From Pseudomonadota bacterium (GTDB taxonomy: Bacteria; Desulfobacterota; Binatia; UBA9968), in NCBI GenBank assembly GCA_021324155.1, contig JAJPJQ010000028.1, positions 62,001 to 126,000 on the forward strand: a stretch of DNA of 64,000 nt, given 5' to 3'. The notes below the pieces were generated by a model. It did not search any database and was not told the DNA's origin. It saw only the letters and a list, made by a program, of their open reading frames with translations. Shown here piece after piece: positions 28,321 through 37,167 of the stretch. Position numbers and translations under genes: made by a program. Position 1 is the stretch's first letter. The number at the start of each line of letters is the position of its first letter.

Positions 28321-29094
28321 TCAGCGATTTTTCCCACTTTTGCTCTCGGCCGTTCGCGTTTGACGCGCGAGCTCGTAAAGGAAGACGGCTCCGGCAACCG
28401 AGACGTTGAGCGAGGCGATCTGACCTAGCATCGGGATCGACGCGAGATAGTCGCACTCACGTCGAATGAGCGGCCGCATCCCCTTGCCCTCCGACCCCAG
28501 CACGACAGCCAAGGCGAGCGGGTATTCGCGGTCATAGATGGTCTCTGTAGCCTCGGCGTCCAGTCCGACCACCCAGCAGCCCTGCTCCTTGAGCTCCGAA
28601 AGCGTCCGCGCAACGTTGGTAACCCGGTAAATTTGCAGGTGATTCGCCGCGCCGGCCGAGCTTTTGACGACGACGGGAGTTACCCCTACCGCGCGGTCCT
28701 TGGCGATGACGACGTCTCGGACGCCCGCGGCTTCCGCCGAGCGCAGCAGCGCTCCGAAATTCCGCGGGTCGGTAATGCCGTCGAGCACCAGTACCCGCCG
28801 GGGCTCCGCTTTGAGCGTTTCGACAAGCCGGTCGAAATCCGCGTAAGCCGGCGCCGCGATGGCGGCGGCGACGCCTTGATGGATCATCCCGTCTGCTAAC
28901 GCCGTTAGCTTCTGCCAATCGACGTTGCGGACCGGCACGCCGCAGCGGCGCGCATCTGCGGCGAGCAGCGCGAGACGCGGCGCGCGGCCGTCGGCGGCGA
29001 CCATTAACTCCAAAATTTCACCGGGCGCGCTTTTCAGCTTCTCGGCCACGGGATTGATGCCGCAGATAATGAGCGGCTTTGACTTATCGTCCAT
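28321..29094 (-). CDS. rlmB: 23S rRNA 2'-O-ribose methyltransferase, RlmB/TrmH family
   Basis: This is a SPOUT-class S-adenosylmethionine enzyme. RlmB methylates Gm2251 of 23S rRNA. The 257-residue length fits RlmB: an N-terminal substrate-binding domain (about residues 1-85), then a knotted catalytic domain. Motif 1 is DPRNFGALLRSAEAAGV, motif 2 is VLGSEGKGM and motif 3 is IPMLGQIASLNVSVAGA. Substrate specificity within the family (RlmB, or another rRNA/tRNA Gm enzyme) cannot be fixed from sequence alone. It is encoded upstream of the tRNA-tuf cluster, divergent from lptF. Confidence 0.9.
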   Translation of the reverse strand: MDDKSKPLIICGINPVAEKLKSAPGEILELMVAADGRAPRLALLAADARRCGVPVRNVDWQKLTALADGMIHQGVAAAIAAPAYADFDRLVETLKAEPRRVLVLDGITDPRNFGALLRSAEAAGVRDVVIAKDRAVGVTPVVVKSSAGAANHLQIYRVTNVARTLSELKEQGCWVVGLDAEATETIYDREYPLALAVVLGSEGKGMRPLIRRECDYLASIPMLGQIASLNVSVAGAVFLYELARQTRTAESKSGKNR

Positions 29095-29132
29095 TACTCT
29101 TCATTATGTTTTCATCTTTCGCGAGCGGCCGT

Positions 29133-29161
29133 TTTACAAAAATCTCGCCAGCAGTTAACAT
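29133..29161 (+). promoter_or_regulatory. Possible promoter of lptFG
   Basis: TTTACA (29133-29138), a 17-base spacer and TAACAT (29156-29161) match the sigma-70 consensus at five and four of six positions. The implied start site falls within a few bases of the lptF GTG at 29171, and no Shine-Dalgarno sequence precedes that GTG. Both points fit a leaderless or nearly leaderless mRNA. Confidence 0.4.
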
Positions 29162-29170
29162 ACCACTATC

Positions 29171-30367
29171 GTGAAGCGGACGCTGACGTTATACCTCACC
29201 TCGGAAGTGCTCCCGCCGTTCCTCTTCGGTTTGATGACGTTCACGCTGATCCTGCTCGTCGGCCGTATCCTGAAGCTGGTCGAGCTGGTCGTCAACCGCG
29301 GCGTGCCGGTCCTCGAAATCGCCAAGCTCTTCGGGCTGATCCTGCCGACGTTCCTCGAGATGACGGTGCCGATGGCGCTGCTTCTCGGCGTGTTTCTCGG
29401 CCTCGGGCGGCTTTCCAGCGATCACGAGCTGGTGGCGCTTAAGGCATCGGGCATAAGTCCGCTGCAGATCCTCGTGCCGATCGGCATTATCGCCGTTATC
29501 ATATCGCTGATCACACTGGTGATCACGATACAGATCCGGCCCGCCGCCAACGGCGCGCTACGCAAAGCGCTCTACAATATAGCAAAAAATCGCGTCGCGA
29601 GCGGCCTCAAGGAGAAGGTCTTCAATGACGATTTTCCCAAGATTCTAATCTACATCGAAGAGCTGGTGCCGCCCGGCGAAACCGGCAAAGGTGTTCTGAT
29701 CGTCGACCGGCGCAACCCCGAGCGCGAGCAGGATATCTTCGGCAAGGTCGCATTTATCGTCACGGACGAGGAAAAGCAGACGATCAACTTCAAGCTCTAC
29801 GAGGGCACCGTCTACGAGAGGCAGCCGAAAAAGCCGGGCTTCAGCCGCACGCGTTTCAACACCTACGATTTCCGTCTCGATCCGGAGGACATCCTAGGTC
29901 CCACGCGCCAGAAAGACCCCGAGCCGAAGGAGTTGCCCTACCACAAATTACGCAAGACGATCGACGTCAAACGGGCGGAGGGCTCGCGCTTCACGCCCGA
30001 GCTTTTCGAACTCTACCAGAGGTTCGCGTTCGCATTCGCGCCGCTGACGCTCTGCTTTCTCGCGGTCTCTCTGGTCATGGTGCCGTCGCGCTCTCGCGCG
30101 AGCCGCTCCTGGGGATTTGCGCTGTGCGTCGCCTGGCTGCTCGCATACTATGCGCTTCTATCGCTCGGCAAAGCGCTGGGCGAGCGCGAGGTCATCCCGG
30201 CGTTCCTCGGGGCGTGGCTGCCGAACATCGTGCTCTCGCTCATTGCGCTCCACTTCTTCCGCAAGGCACTGAGAGAATCGCCCTTTCTGCTCCAGTCAAA
30301 GCTCGAGGAGTTCTCGTTCTTCCTCACGCGCCGGATGGCGCTCTTCCGCCAGGGTAGGCCCGTCTGA
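29171..30367 (+). CDS. lptF: LPS export ABC transporter permease LptF
   Basis: LptF is one of two permeases of the LptB2FG complex, which extracts lipopolysaccharide from the inner membrane and feeds it to the LptC-A-D bridge. The 398 residues show two N-terminal membrane helices, with PFLFGLMTFTLILLVGR in the first, a helix near residue 100, and a large periplasmic beta-jellyroll (about residues 130-265). Three C-terminal helices follow. The start is a GTG whose MKRTLTLYLTSEVLPPF matches family starts. The stop overlaps the lptG ATG (TGATG). Confidence 0.93.
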   Translation: MKRTLTLYLTSEVLPPFLFGLMTFTLILLVGRILKLVELVVNRGVPVLEIAKLFGLILPTFLEMTVPMALLLGVFLGLGRLSSDHELVALKASGISPLQILVPIGIIAVIISLITLVITIQIRPAANGALRKALYNIAKNRVASGLKEKVFNDDFPKILIYIEELVPPGETGKGVLIVDRRNPEREQDIFGKVAFIVTDEEKQTINFKLYEGTVYERQPKKPGFSRTRFNTYDFRLDPEDILGPTRQKDPEPKELPYHKLRKTIDVKRAEGSRFTPELFELYQRFAFAFAPLTLCFLAVSLVMVPSRSRASRSWGFALCVAWLLAYYALLSLGKALGEREVIPAFLGAWLPNIVLSLIALHFFRKALRESPFLLQSKLEEFSFFLTRRMALFRQGRPV

Positions 30368-31479
30368 TGGAAAAGCTGAAAGCCATTGCAAGCTGGCCGA
30401 GCGGAGGCATCCTCGACCGCTACATCATCGTCGGCTTTTTAAAGGTTGTAGCCCTAAGTCTTCTGTGTACTACGGCGCTGTATCTCATCGTCGACTTTTT
30501 CGACCGCATCGACGGCATCCTGAAGGCCGGCGCGCCGGTGTGGTCGGCAATCAAGTACTTTCTGTACAAGCTGCCGGTTTTGATGTCGCGCGTCTTCGGC
30601 TTCGCCGTGCTTTTTTCCACGCTGTTCTCTGTCGGCATGCTGTCGCGGACTCAAGAGATCACCGCGATGCGCGCAGCCGGTATCAGCGTTTACCGCATCT
30701 CGATGCCGCTCTTCGTCACCGCGATCGTAATCTGCGCGTTGAATTTCGTTTGGAACGAGGCTCTGGTGCCCGTCTTTACGCGCGAGTCGCAGTACATCTA
30801 CAAAACCGAGGTGCGAAAGAAAGAGCCCAAGAGCTTGCTCGGCACCAAAGATATGTGGATGCGTTCCGAGGAGGCGTTCGTCAGCGTCGATCGATTCGAT
30901 CCCAAGACGAGCACACTCGAGGGCGTGACGGTCTTCCTCTTGAACCGCGACTTCACGCTGCGCGGCCTGGTCGAGGTGCCTTCAGCGCGCTGGAACGGCA
31001 ACCGCTGGCAGCCGGTGCGCTCGGTCGAATGGGTCATGCAGCCGAACGGCGGCCTCACCGCGCGCGAAGGGAACACCACGATCCCGCTTTCGGAAACGCC
31101 CGAGGATCTAAAGCTCCTCGCCCGCGATCCGGAGGAGTTCAGTTTCCTCGATTTGAAAAAACAGATCTCCGATCTCCAGGGTAAGGGCATCGATGCGACC
31201 GAGCAGAAGGTCGACCTGCACGTGAAGATGGCGGTGCCGTTCGTCTCGCTGATCATGGTGCTGCTCGCGATGCCTTTCGCCGTGCGCCACACCCGAAGCG
31301 CCAGTCTTGCGCTCAGCTTCGGCCTTACGATGCTGATCGGCTTCGGCTACTGGTTCCTCCTCGCCTTCAGCACCTCCCTCGGCCACAGCGGCGCGATCCC
31401 TTCCTGGGCGGCCGCCTGGATTCCCAACGCCACCATCGCCATGGTGGGACTGTTCTTCTACTCGACGGCGGAAGAGTAG
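30367..31479 (+). CDS. lptG: LPS export ABC transporter permease LptG
   Basis: LptG is the partner permease of LptF. The 370-residue protein has the same architecture: an N-terminal membrane helix after ILDRYIIVGFLKV, the conserved MRAAGIS motif near residue 100, a periplasmic domain in the middle and C-terminal helices beginning near LHVKMAVPFVSLIMVLLAMP. Its ATG overlaps the lptF stop by one base, so the pair is co-translated. LptB, LptC and LptA are not in the window. Confidence 0.93.
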   Translation: MEKLKAIASWPSGGILDRYIIVGFLKVVALSLLCTTALYLIVDFFDRIDGILKAGAPVWSAIKYFLYKLPVLMSRVFGFAVLFSTLFSVGMLSRTQEITAMRAAGISVYRISMPLFVTAIVICALNFVWNEALVPVFTRESQYIYKTEVRKKEPKSLLGTKDMWMRSEEAFVSVDRFDPKTSTLEGVTVFLLNRDFTLRGLVEVPSARWNGNRWQPVRSVEWVMQPNGGLTAREGNTTIPLSETPEDLKLLARDPEEFSFLDLKKQISDLQGKGIDATEQKVDLHVKMAVPFVSLIMVLLAMPFAVRHTRSASLALSFGLTMLIGFGYWFLLAFSTSLGHSGAIPSWAAAWIPNATIAMVGLFFYSTAEE

Positions 31480-31498
31480 CCGCGGCTTCGCCGTCCCC

Positions 31499-31527
31499 TT
31501 GACAAAATTCACCTGGGTCGCAATAGT
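31499..31527 (+). promoter_or_regulatory. Likely promoter of the secreted hydrolase pair
   Basis: A perfect TTGACA (31499-31504), a 17-base spacer and AATAGT (31522-31527, four of six) lie in the 95-base gap between lptG and the metallo-hydrolase gene, in the same orientation. They suggest that gene and the alpha/beta hydrolase form their own transcription unit. Confidence 0.45.
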
Positions 31528-31574
31528 CGCGCAACCTAGCTATACGCACGTCGACTCCGGAATGTGAGGTCGCT

Positions 31575-32654
31575 ATGCGCTTCGTTCCGCTTTGCTCGCC
31601 TGTTACTTTTCTAGTTTTCTTCCTATCAGTCGTCGGCGTGATGGTATTGATGGCCAGCATATCGCCGGCCCAGCAGCAGCCCGCCCAAAGAAACTACGAA
31701 GCCGAGATTCAGTCCGCACTCGAATCGGCCAAGAGCGCGGCCGGCTTCGAATTTCTCGGCACGCTGGCGCGCAACTGTCTGTTGCCGCAAAGCGGGGGCG
31801 AAAACCTGAGCGACAATGTGCCGGAGTATGTAAAGGATCCCGCCAAGGCGCCGCCGCGCGCCGCCTGGTATGCCGAGCCGGCGAAGGTCTTCGACAATTT
31901 CTACTTCGTCGGCGGAAAAATCCATTCGTCGTGGGCCCTCACCACCAGCCAAGGAATTATCCTGATCGACACGATCTATCCCTATAACTCAGAGGAGCTG
32001 ATTCTCGGCGGCATGAAAAAACTCGGCCTCGATCCGAAAGACATCAAGTATGTTCTAATCTCGCACGCGCACAGCGATCACATCGGCGGCGCCGAGATGC
32101 TGCAAAGCCGGTATCATCCACGCATTGTCATGGGCGGGCCCGATTGGGAGTGGGTCGAAAAATATCCCAACCGCTACAAAACCATGGCGCCGAGACGCGA
32201 CATCGTCGCGACCGACGGGATGAAAATTACCCTCGGCGAGTCGACCGTGACGATCTGGCTCACACCCGGACACACGCCGGGCACGGTTTCCTATACATTT
32301 ACCGTTCTCGATCGCGGCAAGCCGGTGAACGTGGCCTATTCGGGCGGCACCGCTTTCAATTTCGTGAACAATACCCCCAACCCCGGCATCAGAAATTTTC
32401 AGATTTATATCGACTCGCAAAGGCATCTCGCCGCCAAAGCCGCCGCGACCGGCGCAACGGTCCTACTCTCGAATCACTCCGAGTTCGATAACGCGTACAG
32501 CAAGAATCGCATGCTCGCCGGGCGCGGCAGCGGTCCGCACCCGTACGACATCGGAGCCGACTGGGTGCAGCGCTATTTCAAAGTGACGGAAGGCTGCGCG
32601 CGGGCGGCGCAGATCAGGCTGGAGCAAAAGGCCGCAGAGCGAGGTATGCCTTAA
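31575..32654 (+). CDS. Secreted metallo-beta-lactamase-fold hydrolase, subclass B3-like
   Basis: This is a periplasmic or secreted zinc hydrolase. The N-terminus has a Sec-type signal (hydrophobic residues 10-28, then Ala/Gln-rich). The mature region has the HxHxDH motif SHAHSDHIGGAE (His164, His166, Asp168, His169), His233 in PGHTPGTVSY and His301 in SNHSEFDN. This set matches the B3 pattern (His116, His118, His196; Asp120, His121, His263). The roughly 80 residues before the fold are an unusual extension. It could be a true beta-lactamase or a hydrolase of other substrates. The downstream gene starts 19 bases later in the same direction. Confidence 0.8.
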   Translation: MRFVPLCSPVTFLVFFLSVVGVMVLMASISPAQQQPAQRNYEAEIQSALESAKSAAGFEFLGTLARNCLLPQSGGENLSDNVPEYVKDPAKAPPRAAWYAEPAKVFDNFYFVGGKIHSSWALTTSQGIILIDTIYPYNSEELILGGMKKLGLDPKDIKYVLISHAHSDHIGGAEMLQSRYHPRIVMGGPDWEWVEKYPNRYKTMAPRRDIVATDGMKITLGESTVTIWLTPGHTPGTVSYTFTVLDRGKPVNVAYSGGTAFNFVNNTPNPGIRNFQIYIDSQRHLAAKAAATGATVLLSNHSEFDNAYSKNRMLAGRGSGPHPYDIGADWVQRYFKVTEGCARAAQIRLEQKAAERGMP

Positions 32655-32673
32655 GCCTGGATAGGAGATCGGT

Positions 32674-33744
32674 ATGCGCTTCTCGTTTTTGTCGCGACTT
32701 TTTAGCTTCCTGTCTTTTGTCCTGATCGCCGCTGCAAGCTCGGCCGCCGACTATCCGGCGCCCAAAGAGGGCGACTGGATCGCGCGCGATTTCAAGTTTC
32801 ACACAGGCGAGGTCCTGCCCGAAGTAAGGCTCCATTACACCACAGTCGGCGCGTCGACCGGTGAGCCGGTCCTGGTCCTGCACGGAACGGCCGGCAGCGC
32901 GGCGAGCATGCTGACCGCCGATTTCGCCGGCGAGGTTTTCGGCCCCGGGCAGCCGCTCGATGCGACCCGTTACTTCATCATCCTGCCCGACGCGCTCGGC
33001 GGCGGAAAATCGTCGAGGCCGTCCGACGGGCTGCGCATGCGCTTTCCCAAATACAATTACGACGACATGGTGCTCGCGCATTACCGGCTTTTAACCGAGC
33101 ACCTCGGCGTGCGGCATCTCCGTCTCATTATCGGGCAATCGATGGGCGGCATGCAGGCGTGGCTTTGGGGCATCGCGCATCCGGATTTCATGGACGCGCT
33201 GGTGCCGATGGCCTGCCAGCCGGTGGAGATCGGCGGCCGCAACTGGATGGCGCGGCGCATGCTTATCGACTGGATCAAGAGCGACCCGGAATGGAACGGC
33301 GGCAATTACGCCAAGCAGCCGGCGAGCGTGCAGAAGGCGCAGGCCTATTTCAGCATGCTCACGAGCGGCGGCGAGCGGGCGCTCTATAAAGCCGCGCCGA
33401 CCTGGCAAAAGGCGGATCAATACGTGAACGAGCGCCTCAAGCGCCCGGCATCGGTCGACGCAAACGATCTCATCTATCTCTACGAGTCCTCACGCGACTA
33501 CAATCCGGCGCCCAAGCTCGAAAGCATCAAAGCGCGCCTACTCGCGATCAACTCCGCCGACGACGAGCGCAATCCCGCCGAACTCGGCATCCTCGAGCGC
33601 GAGATCAAGCGCGTTAAACAAGGCCGCTATCTGCTTATCCCAGCCAGCGACCAGACGCGCGGCCACGGCACGACCGGCAGCGCGAAATGGTGGAAGCCGC
33701 ATCTCGTCGAGCTGCTTCAGCCCGCGGTCCAGGCGGCGAAATAA
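32674..33744 (+). CDS. Secreted alpha/beta hydrolase, homoserine acetyltransferase (MetX)-like fold
   Basis: The product has a signal peptide (residues 1-24, ending SSAAD) and an alpha/beta hydrolase domain resembling MetX. The oxyanion region is VLHGTAGSA and the nucleophile elbow is IIGQSMGGMQAW with Ser156. A likely catalytic Asp lies in AINSADDERNP and a likely His in RGHGTTGSAKWW. Export argues against a role in methionine synthesis, so I read it as a hydrolase or esterase of unknown substrate. A GGAGA ribosome binding site precedes the ATG. It is probably co-transcribed with the metallo-hydrolase upstream. Confidence 0.8.
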   Translation: MRFSFLSRLFSFLSFVLIAAASSAADYPAPKEGDWIARDFKFHTGEVLPEVRLHYTTVGASTGEPVLVLHGTAGSAASMLTADFAGEVFGPGQPLDATRYFIILPDALGGGKSSRPSDGLRMRFPKYNYDDMVLAHYRLLTEHLGVRHLRLIIGQSMGGMQAWLWGIAHPDFMDALVPMACQPVEIGGRNWMARRMLIDWIKSDPEWNGGNYAKQPASVQKAQAYFSMLTSGGERALYKAAPTWQKADQYVNERLKRPASVDANDLIYLYESSRDYNPAPKLESIKARLLAINSADDERNPAELGILEREIKRVKQGRYLLIPASDQTRGHGTTGSAKWWKPHLVELLQPAVQAAK

Positions 33745-33751
33745 GCCGGTC

Positions 33752-33778
33752 AAACGAGCTCGACGTGTTCGAGCGTTT
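33752..33778. terminator. Hairpin between convergent genes
   Basis: AAACGAGCTCGA (33752-33763) pairs with TTCGAGCGTTT (33768-33778) with a two-base bulge, giving a symmetrical hairpin flanked by short A and T runs. It lies between the stop codons of the convergent alpha/beta hydrolase and the small CxxC protein, where a bidirectional terminator is expected. A second short stem, GGCGAG/CTCGCC, overlaps the end of the minus-strand gene. Confidence 0.4.
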
Positions 33779-33787
33779 GGCGAGCCG

Positions 33788-34123
33788 CTAGGACTCGCCT
33801 TCAGGTTTTCCGGTTTCTTCTCTTAAATCCACCGAACGGTGCATTTCGCTGCGGATACCGGCGTGGCGGGTCGGCGGATGCGCGCGGCAGTGCGGGCACG
33901 GTTCCCACGCGATGAAGCCGACTTTGTCGGCGGTGAGGCCCGTCAGCGTGAAGAGGCGGTTGCAGGCGTAGCACTGAAGCACCGCCGTCCAGGTCTTTTG
34001 CCGCGACTGCACGGGCCGCAAGGTACGGCAGGGAGCGCGAAATTGCAAGAAATTTCTACACTTGTCTGCATCGGCCGCATCGCCGGCGGCTTGACACGGA
34101 TTTAGGCCCCGTGCCAAGGTCAT
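33788..34123 (-). CDS. Small protein with two CxxC pairs, unknown function
   Basis: I do not recognise this family. The core reads VLQCYACNRLFTLTG and then WEPCPHCRAHPPTRH. The two CxxC pairs are about 22 residues apart, a likely zinc ribbon of the rubredoxin or zinc-finger type. A charged tail follows. The ATG at 34123 gives 111 residues, but the first 37 look unstructured. A GTG at 34013 (reading MQSRQKTWTAVLQ) would give a compact protein of about 74 residues. Neither start has a good Shine-Dalgarno sequence. It is convergent with the hydrolase and divergent from the binding protein. Confidence 0.5.
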   Translation of the reverse strand: MTLARGLNPCQAAGDAADADKCRNFLQFRAPCRTLRPVQSRQKTWTAVLQCYACNRLFTLTGLTADKVGFIAWEPCPHCRAHPPTRHAGIRSEMHRSVDLREETGKPEGES

Positions 34124-34164
34124 GCAGGCTGAGCGGCACGCTAATTCCCCGAAATGGAGGCGGT

Positions 34165-35184
34165 ATGAACTCCCAAGGCGGATTTTTCACACGCGCGGCG
34201 GTTTTCGCGACCGCCATTTCGTTCGTCTGCTTGTTTGCCGCCCCGAGCGCGGCGCAGACAGAGGCCACGCTGGGTGTCGTCTTCACGAACGTGCGCGTCG
34301 CGCCCGTCTGGGTCGCCGAGAAGGAAGGTTTTTTCAAGAAGAACGGCATCGACATCAAGATCGTCACGATCCCCGGCGGCACGCAGGGCGCGCAGGCGCT
34401 TTTGAGCGGCGGCATCGACGTCTCCTTCACCGATCCGACCTCGACGATCTCGGCGATCGCCGCCGGCGCGCCGCTCGTCGAAGTGATGGCGATCACCACG
34501 ATCATGCCGTATTACCTCATCGGCGCGCAGGACGTGAAGTCGGTCAAGGACCTGAAGGGCAAGCGCGTCGGCTCCTCGGGGCTGGGACTTTCCGCGTCGC
34601 GGCTCGCGCTGCTCGTCGCGTTCGGCACGCTCGGCCTCGATCCGGCGCGCGACAACATCACGCTGGTCGCGGCCGGCGCGGAGCCGGAGCGCATTGCCGG
34701 CGTCGGCGCGGGGGCGATCGGCGGCACCGTCGTCGGCCCCGAGTTCAAGACCAAGATCGAGGAGCTTCACCTCAACATTCTCGCCGATCTCCGCACGATC
34801 AAGATTCCCTGGGAGCAGGACGCGCTCGAGACCTCGCGAAAATTTCTCGAGACCAAGCGCGACGTGCTCGAGCGGGTGATGAAGTCGCTGCTCATGGGCA
34901 ACGCCTACGTGCTCAACCCGGCGAACAAGGCCGCGGTCATCGAGCTTCTGCGGACGAAGCTCGGCTTGAAAACTCCGCAGGAGGGCGAGAGCGCCTACAG
35001 CGATCTCACGAAATTCTACGTGCTGAAGAAGCCCTATCCCTACAAGGACGGGCTCAAGTCGATCATTACCGAGGTTGGCAAAGTCGTGCCCAAAGCGGCG
35101 AGCTTAAAGCCGGAAGACGTGATCGACACGAGCCTGATCGAGAAGCTCGACAAGAGCGGGTTTATCGACGGCCTATACAAGTAA
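34165..35184 (+). CDS. ABC transporter substrate-binding protein, NMT1/THI5-like
   Basis: The product is a predicted periplasmic solute-binding protein of the SsuA/TauA/THI5 fold. The signal peptide covers residues 1-31 (ending PSAAQ). The mature start TLGVVFTNVRVAPVWVAEKE and the segment GGTQGAQALLSGGIDVSF are typical. Upstream in-frame codons exist, but the ATG at 34165 has GGAGG six bases before it and opens the signal peptide, so it is preferred (339 residues). No permease or ATPase gene adjoins, so this is an orphan binding protein. Its ligand could be an aliphatic sulfonate, taurine, a pyrimidine precursor or something else. Confidence 0.88.
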   Translation: MNSQGGFFTRAAVFATAISFVCLFAAPSAAQTEATLGVVFTNVRVAPVWVAEKEGFFKKNGIDIKIVTIPGGTQGAQALLSGGIDVSFTDPTSTISAIAAGAPLVEVMAITTIMPYYLIGAQDVKSVKDLKGKRVGSSGLGLSASRLALLVAFGTLGLDPARDNITLVAAGAEPERIAGVGAGAIGGTVVGPEFKTKIEELHLNILADLRTIKIPWEQDALETSRKFLETKRDVLERVMKSLLMGNAYVLNPANKAAVIELLRTKLGLKTPQEGESAYSDLTKFYVLKKPYPYKDGLKSIITEVGKVVPKAASLKPEDVIDTSLIEKLDKSGFIDGLYK

Positions 35185-36255
35185 TCAGGGCACCAGCGCC
35201 AATTCTCTTAGCGCCTCGTCTTCCGGCCAGCCGCACATGACGTTCATGTTCTCGACCGCCTGGCCGGCGGCGCCTTTGACGAGGTTGTCGAGCGCGGTGA
35301 CGACGACGAGCCGGCTCGTGCGCGCGTCGTAGCGGAGCCCGATCGCGATATCGTTCGAGCCGCGCACGTCCTTCGCCTGCGGGAGTTGGCCTGGCGGCAC
35401 CAGCCGCACGAACGGCTCGCCGCGGTAGAATTCGCTGTAAAGTTTTTCGAGCTCGCCGTCGGCGGGCGCGCTTTTCAATTCCACGTAGATCGTCGAGAGG
35501 ATTCCCCGGTTCATCGGCACGAGATGCGGCGCGAAGAGCACCGTAACGCGCTCGCCGGCAACCTCCGAGAGCTCCTGCTCCATCTCCGGCGTATGGCGGT
35601 GAACGCCGACGTTGTAGGCTTTGAAGTTTTCGTTGACCTCGCTGAAAGACAAATCGACCGAGGCACTGCGGCCCGCGCCGGTAGTGCCGGACTTGGCATC
35701 GACGACGATGTTATTGCGCGCGAGCTTCTTCGCGAAGAGCGGCGCCACGCCCAAAATCGCGCCGGTCGGATAGCAGCCGGGATTGGCGATCAGGCGCGCA
35801 CCGGCGATCTCTTTCCGATGCAGCTCGGTGAGACCGTAGACTGCGTCCTTAAGCAGATGCGGCGCCTTGTGGCCTTTGTACCAGCGATCGTAATCTTTAG
35901 CATCGTGCAAGCGAAAATCGGCGGAGAGGTCGATCACGCGCTTGTCGCGCGTTAGCAGCGACGCGACCGCATCGGCGGAGGTCTCGTGCGGCAGCGCGGC
36001 GAAGACGATCTCAGCGGCCGCGGCGGCTTTCTCGGGCTCGAGCGTTTCGAGAACGACATCGCATTTGCCGGCGAGCGACGGATAGACGTCGCTCACGCGC
36101 TTACCCGCGTATTGCTGCGATGTGACGGAAGTTAGCTTGACCTTCGGATGGCGCGCGAGGATGCGCAGCAGCTCGACGCCCGCGTAGCCGGTCGCGCCGA
36201 GCACCGCGACGGGAAGCGTCCCGCCGCTCCCCTTTTTCGCAGGATCGGATTTCAA
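35185..36255 (-). CDS. argC: N-acetyl-gamma-glutamyl-phosphate reductase
   Basis: ArgC is the NADPH-dependent third step of arginine synthesis, reducing N-acetylglutamyl phosphate to the semialdehyde. The Rossmann motif is [14 protein letters not shown] near residue 18. The active-site cysteine is Cys161 in [14 protein letters not shown]. The 356-residue length fits type 1 enzymes. The start is a TTG that overlaps the rpsI stop (TTGA), giving an N-terminus about 14 residues longer than usual. Pairing with rplM-rpsI is known in several lineages. Confidence 0.95.
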   Translation of the reverse strand: MKSDPAKKGSGGTLPVAVLGATGYAGVELLRILARHPKVKLTSVTSQQYAGKRVSDVYPSLAGKCDVVLETLEPEKAAAAAEIVFAALPHETSADAVASLLTRDKRVIDLSADFRLHDAKDYDRWYKGHKAPHLLKDAVYGLTELHRKEIAGARLIANPGCYPTGAILGVAPLFAKKLARNNIVVDAKSGTTGAGRSASVDLSFSEVNENFKAYNVGVHRHTPEMEQELSEVAGERVTVLFAPHLVPMNRGILSTIYVELKSAPADGELEKLYSEFYRGEPFVRLVPPGQLPQAKDVRGSNDIAIGLRYDARTSRLVVVTALDNLVKGAAGQAVENMNVMCGWPEDEALRELALVP

Positions 36256-36644
36256 CGCTTGGAGTACTGCGGGCGCTTGCGCGCTTTGTGGCGGCCGTAC
36301 TTCTTGCGCTCGACGCCGCGCGGATCTCGCGTGACGAAGCCCGCCTTCTTGAGCGGCCCGCGGTAGTCGGCGTTGACCAGCATGAGCGCGCGGGTGATGC
36401 CGTGGCGAATCGCGCCCGCCTGTCCCGAGATGCCGCCGCCGGTGACGTTGATGTCGACGTCGAAACTGCCGGTCGTCTGCGTGAGTTGGAACGGCTGGAG
36501 CACGACCATGCGCGCGGTCTCGCGGCCGAAGTATTCTTCCAGCGTGCGGTCGTTGATCCTGAGGCCGCCTTTGCCTTCCTTCAAATTGACCCGGGCGACC
36601 GAGGTCTTGCGGCGGCCCGTAGCGGAAAATATTTTTTGCGCCAT
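36252..36644 (-). CDS. rpsI: 30S ribosomal protein S9
   Basis: S9 has a C-terminal tail that reaches the P-site tRNA. The ATG at 36644 ([20 protein letters not shown]) gives 130 residues. A longer in-frame extension into rplM has no family resemblance. The C-terminal signature [20 protein letters not shown] ends in YSKR, with the universal terminal Lys-Arg. Its stop shares four bases with the argC start. Confidence 0.96.
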   Translation of the reverse strand: MAQKIFSATGRRKTSVARVNLKEGKGGLRINDRTLEEYFGRETARMVVLQPFQLTQTTGSFDVDINVTGGGISGQAGAIRHGITRALMLVNADYRGPLKKAGFVTRDPRGVERKKYGRHKARKRPQYSKR

Positions 36645-36654
36645 GATTTTGCTC

Positions 36655-37095
36655 CTAAGCTCGAATCGTAAGCGGCTGCGGCTTCTGCGCCGTATGCGGA
36701 TGCTCGGCGCCGGAATAAACCTTGAGTTTGGTGCGAAGCTTGCGGCCGAGGCGGCTCTTCGGCAGCATGCCCTTGACCGCGAGCCACACAAGCGTCTCCG
36801 GCTTTTCCGCGAGCATCTTTTCCGCGGCCGTCAGGCGAATGCCGCCGGGGTATTCCGAATGCCGCACGTACACTTTCTTTTCCGGCTTCGTGCCCGTGAG
36901 CCTCACTTCACGCGCATTGATCACGATGACGAAGTCGCCCGTGTCCTCATGGCGCGTGAAGCCCGGCTTGTGCTTTCCGCGCAAGACCTTGGCGACCTCG
37001 GAAGCGAGGCGCCCGAGCACCTTGCCCGACGCGTCGACGACGAACCACTGGCGCTGCGCCAGCGCGTCGCGCTTTTTCATCTGAAACGTTCCCAT
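36655..37095 (-). CDS. rplM: 50S ribosomal protein L13
   Basis: L13 is an early 50S assembly protein. The ATG at 37095 ([20 protein letters not shown]) gives 146 residues, near the family length. The frame extends 19 codons further upstream, but that part is not conserved. Key segments are [19 protein letters not shown] and [19 protein letters not shown]. It heads the rplM-rpsI-argC unit downstream of tRNA-Asp. Confidence 0.95.
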   Translation of the reverse strand: MGTFQMKKRDALAQRQWFVVDASGKVLGRLASEVAKVLRGKHKPGFTRHEDTGDFVIVINAREVRLTGTKPEKKVYVRHSEYPGGIRLTAAEKMLAEKPETLVWLAVKGMLPKSRLGRKLRTKLKVYSGAEHPHTAQKPQPLTIRA

Positions 37096-37167
37096 GGCAC
37101 CCAAGAAAGCGAGGCGCGAAGATGCGCGAGCCATCCTCTCCTCGGCCCTCATCCTTTCCCAAAAATA

